Assembly (NCBI GenBank): GCA_964552325.1
Contig: CAZKHA010000167.1
Location: 1 to 7,679, forward strand
DNA length: 7,679 nt
Direction of reading: 5' to 3'
DNA from: CAZKCK01 sp964552325
GTDB taxonomy: Bacteria > Bacteroidota > Bacteroidia > Bacteroidales > TTA-H9
Shown: positions 4,381 through 7,679 of the stretch, in pieces
Numbering within the stretch: the stretch's first letter is position 1
Layout: each line of letters begins with the position of its first letter
Translations under genes and position numbers: made by a program
The notes under the pieces: model-generated
Seen by the model: only the letters and a program-made list of their open reading frames with translations
Told to the model about the DNA's origin: nothing
Databases searched by the model: none

Positions 4381-6813
4381 TTATTTTATTAATTCATTAA
4401 CATTATTTAATTTGTTTGAAAATGGGATAGTAATGTTAACCACAACATTCCTTCCCGCTTCAGGCACATTAATTAGCCTGTAATAATTTGTATGATTAAA
4501 ATACTTGGTGTTTAAAACATTTTGAACTTGAAGATTTATATTTAGTTTTTGCTTAAAGCAATACACCTCACCACCTAAACCGACATTTACAACCTGATAG
4601 CCGGGTGTAGTTTCTTCGGGTGGTACAATTGTATTTTGGGCAGCGGTTAACTTATAATCAAGTGAAAAATAAGCATTTTCAACAAATGCTAGCCTAGGTT
4701 TCTGGTATTTAACATTCAAAACCGCCGATGCCGGGGGCGAGAATGGCAAACCAAACCCCTTTTTGGAGCCTGAAAGTTGTTCGGAAAAAACATACTCTCC
4801 CATTACGCCCAACTGCACGTATTTACGAATTTGGTAATGCATATGTATTTCGCCACCAAAGCGGAAAACTTCACTTTGAGTGTAAGTGTATATTTGATTT
4901 CCATTGCCATAAAGCCTATCATAATCCGATGTAGGGTTCAAATAAATGTAATTGGTAAAATAATTCAGAAAAGGGGTAACGCCCAGGGCTAATTTTGTTG
5001 AATTATATTCAAGTCCCGCATCCAATTGATAGGAAACCTCGGGCGATAAATCTGGTTTTCCCACTTCATAACTAAAACGGTGATAATTAACTCCATTGGC
5101 CGCTAACTCCTTGGCAATAGGCATACGGAAACTTTTACCAGCATTGGCTTTGAACGACCAATTCTTCCGGTTGTAATTGTACCCGATTGACCATGAAAAA
5201 TTCGAAAAACTGCGGTTGATTTCCGCGGCTCTTTGCACGTAGGCAAAAGTGGTGTCACCTTGTTGGATGATGGGCGAAACAAACCAGTCTGAATACGACT
5301 TTGTAAGGATATTGCCATAATCATACCGCACACCCAATTGCACTTGGCTATTTTCAGAAAAGCCATGTTTTACGAGCGCGAATCCCCCCATAATCAATTG
5401 CTTAAAAGCGGGTATGATAAAACTTCGTCCATTGATACGGTTATCCTGAAAATCGCTGTTTGCTCCAAGCACAAGCTGGCCCTTCGCTTTGTAAGTGTAG
5501 GTAAGTTTCAAGTTACCGGAGTACACATATTTTTCAAATTCACGCTCTAGGTCTGATTCAAAACCCTGCGTATCCTGAAAAACTGCCGGCATATAACCAT
5601 GGCTTACGTATTGGCTCCATTCTTGGCGGTAATTGCGCTGAAAGCCTAAGTCAGTTTCCATCTTTAGGTTCGTCCATACGTATTGGCTTTTGTTAATTAC
5701 CTTCAAATGATTCACTTCCTGAAAGGGATAATTCAAATCCCTACTCGATTTATCGTGCAAGGCAGCATCCACATTCCGAGGTTCAAGGCCATGTGCATTG
5801 GCAAAAAATCCACTACGGCTTCCAACGCGCCCGATAAAGAAACGACTTTGGAACTTGCTTAAAAGCAAACCAAACGACAGATTTAGGTTCTGCTCCTCCC
5901 CTGCCGTGTTCCGCAAATGATTTTTGTACAAGGCCGCACGGTACGAATAAATATCAACACTATCAGTGGGCACTTTGTAATCACCATAATCAACAAAGGT
6001 GGCATGTAAATCGGCATAGAACCATTTTTTACGACCATACAGATAAACAGAAGTCCCCAAAAAATCGTTGTTGGTCTTTCCCGTTAAATCAATAGTGCCC
6101 CCAAGTGAATTATCTTCAGGTATCCGTTTGTTTTTCAAGTCGATAACACCGCCAATGGCATCCGAACCATACAGTAATGAGCCAGGTCCCTTAATAACTT
6201 CAACGTTGTCAACGGCATATTGGTCAATCTCCAGTCCATGGTCTTCGCCCCATTGTTGGCCTTCGTGTTTTATACTGTTTTCAACCACCAGCACACGGTT
6301 AAAACCCATTCCACGTATCACGGGTTTACTTTGCCCTGAGCCAATATCAATGGTGCTTACTCCTGGCAAGCGTTCCAACGATTTCATCAAACTTCCGCCA
6401 AGTTGCTGCTTCAAATACGTATCGTTTACAATTTCAATGTTTAGTGGCTCATCACGTTGGCGGGTAGTTACATAATCATCCGTTACAACAACTTCTTGCA
6501 AACGAAGGTTGGCAACGCTTAGCTGGATGTTTCGTATGGTGTTTCTATCAACAAACACTGTATCAACCAACGATTTATAACCCACGAATGAAACAGTAAC
6601 TTTATAAATGCCCTTACTCAAGGCATGAATAAAATAATGTCCGTTAGTATCGGTAACAGCACCCTTAGCCACCGGATACACGAATACCGTGGCACCATAC
6701 AAGGGATGTTTGTTTTCGTCAACAACCGCTCCACTCAAGGAATAACTGCCCTGCCCGTGCAGTAATCCGCATGCCAAGCCCAAGCTTAGCAAAAGCACAA
6801 TTTTTTTACTCAT
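4381..6813 (-). CDS. TonB-dependent outer membrane receptor, probable metal uptake
   Basis: The 810-residue product has a signal peptide (cut near LLHGQ, residue 21), a carboxypeptidase-regulatory-like domain (about 24-105, with GATVFVYPVAKGAVTDTNGHY), a TonB-box-like LQEVVVTDD (105-113), a plug domain (about 122-226: MKSLERLPGVSTID, KPVIRGMGFNRVLVV, VEVIKGPGSLLYGSDAIGG) and a beta-barrel to the C terminus. Total length is normal for the family. The plug loop HEGQQWGEDHGLEID (183-197) is rich in His, Glu and Asp. Similar loops occur in receptors of the ZnuD/zinc-copper kind rather than in SusC-type glycan receptors, and no SusD follows. The barrel ends in the classical VVVNITIPF, followed by an unusual 11-residue tail. 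It lies downstream of a Fur-family gene and a Cys/His-rich protein and directly before two His-rich lipoproteins, which supports metal as substrate. Which metal is not shown by the sequence. Confidence 0.92.
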   Translation of the reverse strand: MSKKIVLLLSLGLACGLLHGQGSYSLSGAVVDENKHPLYGATVFVYPVAKGAVTDTNGHYFIHALSKGIYKVTVSFVGYKSLVDTVFVDRNTIRNIQLSVANLRLQEVVVTDDYVTTRQRDEPLNIEIVNDTYLKQQLGGSLMKSLERLPGVSTIDIGSGQSKPVIRGMGFNRVLVVENSIKHEGQQWGEDHGLEIDQYAVDNVEVIKGPGSLLYGSDAIGGVIDLKNKRIPEDNSLGGTIDLTGKTNNDFLGTSVYLYGRKKWFYADLHATFVDYGDYKVPTDSVDIYSYRAALYKNHLRNTAGEEQNLNLSFGLLLSKFQSRFFIGRVGSRSGFFANAHGLEPRNVDAALHDKSSRDLNYPFQEVNHLKVINKSQYVWTNLKMETDLGFQRNYRQEWSQYVSHGYMPAVFQDTQGFESDLEREFEKYVYSGNLKLTYTYKAKGQLVLGANSDFQDNRINGRSFIIPAFKQLIMGGFALVKHGFSENSQVQLGVRYDYGNILTKSYSDWFVSPIIQQGDTTFAYVQRAAEINRSFSNFSWSIGYNYNRKNWSFKANAGKSFRMPIAKELAANGVNYHRFSYEVGKPDLSPEVSYQLDAGLEYNSTKLALGVTPFLNYFTNYIYLNPTSDYDRLYGNGNQIYTYTQSEVFRFGGEIHMHYQIRKYVQLGVMGEYVFSEQLSGSKKGFGLPFSPPASAVLNVKYQKPRLAFVENAYFSLDYKLTAAQNTIVPPEETTPGYQVVNVGLGGEVYCFKQKLNINLQVQNVLNTKYFNHTNYYRLINVPEAGRNVVVNITIPFSNKLNNVNELIK

Positions 6814-7006
6814 CGTAAAATGCGCGTTAAAACTCCTTAAAAAACAAATGGAAAAAATTTTGCTTTCCCCATATTATCAACGTACGACCTTGCAAACCAA
6901 GCTTTAACTAACTGCCCAAACACAGTATAAAATACCGCATGAGGTTTCAAAAAAAGCATTAATTGCCAGTTTTGTACTAAAGATGAACGGAAAGAAAAAG
7001 CAACTG
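6814..7006 (-). promoter_or_regulatory. Leader region of the receptor operon
   Basis: These 193 bases between the Cys/His-rich gene and the receptor are the obvious place for the operon promoter and a Fur-type operator. On the minus strand I find only 7-of-8 matches to TAnnTTTG (TGTGTTTG, TTGGTTTG and TCCATTTG), none with ideal -33 spacing. Candidate operator-like sequences are the quasi-palindrome GCATTAATTGC at 6956-6966 and a TGATAAT half-site within 6873-6881 (ATTATCAA on the plus strand). The first is followed on the minus strand by seven T, so it might instead be a weak terminator for the upstream gene. AAGGAG lies about 19 bases before the receptor ATG, too far for a standard ribosome binding site. 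Confidence 0.35.
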
Positions 7007-7396
7007 TTAAGCCTGTACACCAATGGGAGGAGCCCGTGGTGATTTAAAACTTCCGACTTGTTTGAGTGGATGCTGTATGATTAAAAATACAAAAGCTCGT
7101 TTTTCGATGGGAAGGCTTATCCGATATACAACTGGGTCAGCAAAACTGTTTATAGTAATCAAATAATTACAAATCAGACAGTCTTCTTCTAAGGTTGCGA
7201 TAGTTCCTGAGGATGACTCACTTACAACATCAATGTGTTTACAACAACATGCATCTATACAATCTTGCGTATGATGCCACAGCACATGCACGGATTGGAA
7301 TAGTATTGGGAACATAAACAATCCCAATAAGATAGCGGCAATATGATGTTTAAGTTTTATCAAATATTTGTAGTATTGTTTTTGCAACGTGCGCAT
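7007..7396 (-). CDS. Small Cys/His-rich one-span membrane protein (DUF2946-like)
   Basis: The 129-residue product has a basic N terminus, one hydrophobic span or uncleaved signal at about 19-36, then a dense run of possible ligands: His37, HH41-42, Cys46, Cys50-52, His54, and later DCLIC with Cys72 and Cys75. The C terminus carries SPRAPPIG, the PRAPP-type ending I associate with DUF2946 proteins, small membrane proteins often found by metal-related TonB receptors. The gene starts 37 bases inside the end of the Fur-family gene, so the two are co-transcribed and perhaps translationally coupled. A role in binding or sensing the metal at the inner membrane is likely but inferred. It could also be a short membrane chaperone or accessory subunit for the receptor. 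No catalytic motif is seen. Confidence 0.7.
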   Translation of the reverse strand: MRTLQKQYYKYLIKLKHHIAAILLGLFMFPILFQSVHVLWHHTQDCIDACCCKHIDVVSESSSGTIATLEEDCLICNYLITINSFADPVVYRISLPIEKRAFVFLIIQHPLKQVGSFKSPRAPPIGVQA

Positions 7397-7679
7397 TTAC
7401 CTTTTACCAAAACCACTGTTTCGGTTTCCAAGAAGCCTTCTGGAAGCTGAACCCCTACGGCAGCCGTACTAGTGATACATTTTACGGTATGGCAATCCTT
7501 GCAATAAAAATGGGCATGTTCGTGCATGGTATTCATCGAATTATCGAGTGCATAGCGCACCAATTGATTATCAATTACTATTTTATGTACTATCTTGTTT
7601 TCTTCCAATGTTTTAAAGGAGCGATAAAAGGTAGTACGGTCGTAATTTCCGGCTAGCTGCTCCCTGATCTCGTTTTCTG
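7360..7679 (-). CDS. Fur/Zur-family metalloregulator, 5' end outside the window
   Basis: Only the C-terminal 105 complete residues are inside the window; the frame enters from base 7679 with no start. It shows the end of the winged helix (EIREQLAGNYDRTTFYRSFK, where DRTTFYRS matches the Fur recognition helix), the wing (LEENKIVHKIVIDNQLVRYAL) and the dimer/metal domain. Metal ligands visible are His in MHEHAHFYC and two CxxC pairs, YCKDC and GKCARC, the structural zinc site of Fur-family proteins. About 25-40 N-terminal residues are missing compared with usual Fur length. A TTG at 7608 is not the start; it is an internal Leu. Being the first gene of the cluster, it most likely represses the receptor operon when metal is plentiful. 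The HEHAH pattern and partners make Zur my preferred subtype, Fur or another sensor being possible. Confidence 0.9.
   Translation of the reverse strand, partial: ENEIREQLAGNYDRTTFYRSFKTLEENKIVHKIVIDNQLVRYALDNSMNTMHEHAHFYCKDCHTVKCITSTAAVGVQLPEGFLETETVVLVKGKCARCKNNTTNI

Noticed and set aside
5103..5366. Several 70-135-codon frames inside the receptor gene on both strands
   Set aside because: They lie wholly within a clearly coding receptor gene and have no protein-like motifs; they are frame shadows.
2426..6898. Shared 9-mer GGTTTGCAA at 2426-2434 and, on the minus strand, at 6898-6890, as a common operator
   Set aside because: Chance sharing of 9-mers is expected many times in a window of this size, and only the first copy is a true palindrome.
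1..7679. CRISPR array, insertion sequence, rRNA or tRNA
   Set aside because: No regularly spaced repeats, transposase motifs or conserved RNA gene sequences were found on either strand.

Overview
The window looks like chromosome from a Bacteroidota bacterium, probably of Cytophagales/Cytophagia type. Evidence: a T9SS-style 'YPNPY' export domain at the left end, a TonB-dependent receptor (TBDR) with an N-terminal carboxypeptidase-regulatory-like domain, lipoproteins of DUF4625 type, a perfect TAnnTTTG promoter -7 element, and an almost complete lack of Shine-Dalgarno sequences. This placement is inference from protein families.

Left end (1-967): a damaged, AT-rich zone. A plus-strand reading frame carries a signal peptide, a beta-sandwich domain and a T9SS-like domain, then stops abruptly. 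It runs head-on into a minus-strand, cysteine-rich reading frame that has no start codon. A GC-rich nested palindrome closes the zone at 785-829. Both frames look like remnants joined by rearrangement.

Centre-left (968-2399): a small exported YciI-like protein (+) and, convergent to it, a seven-span membrane protein of unknown function (-). From 2400 to 2993 there is no convincing full gene. It holds several small palindromes, a possible 18-codon ORF overlapping (ATGA) a broken 60-residue frame, and a candidate terminator for the operon to the right.

Right (2994-7679, all minus strand): a compact locus that reads as a regulated outer-membrane metal-uptake system. In transcription order it contains the C-terminal part of a Fur/Zur-family repressor cut by the window edge; a small Cys/His-rich one-span membrane protein (DUF2946-like) overlapping it by 37 bases; a 193-base intergenic region; an 810-residue TBDR with a His/Glu/Asp-rich plug loop; 6 bases later a two-domain DUF4625-like lipoprotein; a 15-bp hairpin; and a one-domain DUF4625 lipoprotein with a HNNFDHHSH motif. 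The likely picture is as follows. The Fur-family protein senses a metal and represses the locus. The TBDR carries the metal across the outer membrane using TonB energy. The two His-rich lipoproteins bind or pass metal at the membrane surface or in the periplasm. The small Cys/His protein binds metal at the inner membrane. Zinc is my first guess and copper or iron the alternatives; the metal is inference only. The intercistronic hairpin would let the last lipoprotein be made in a different amount from the receptor.
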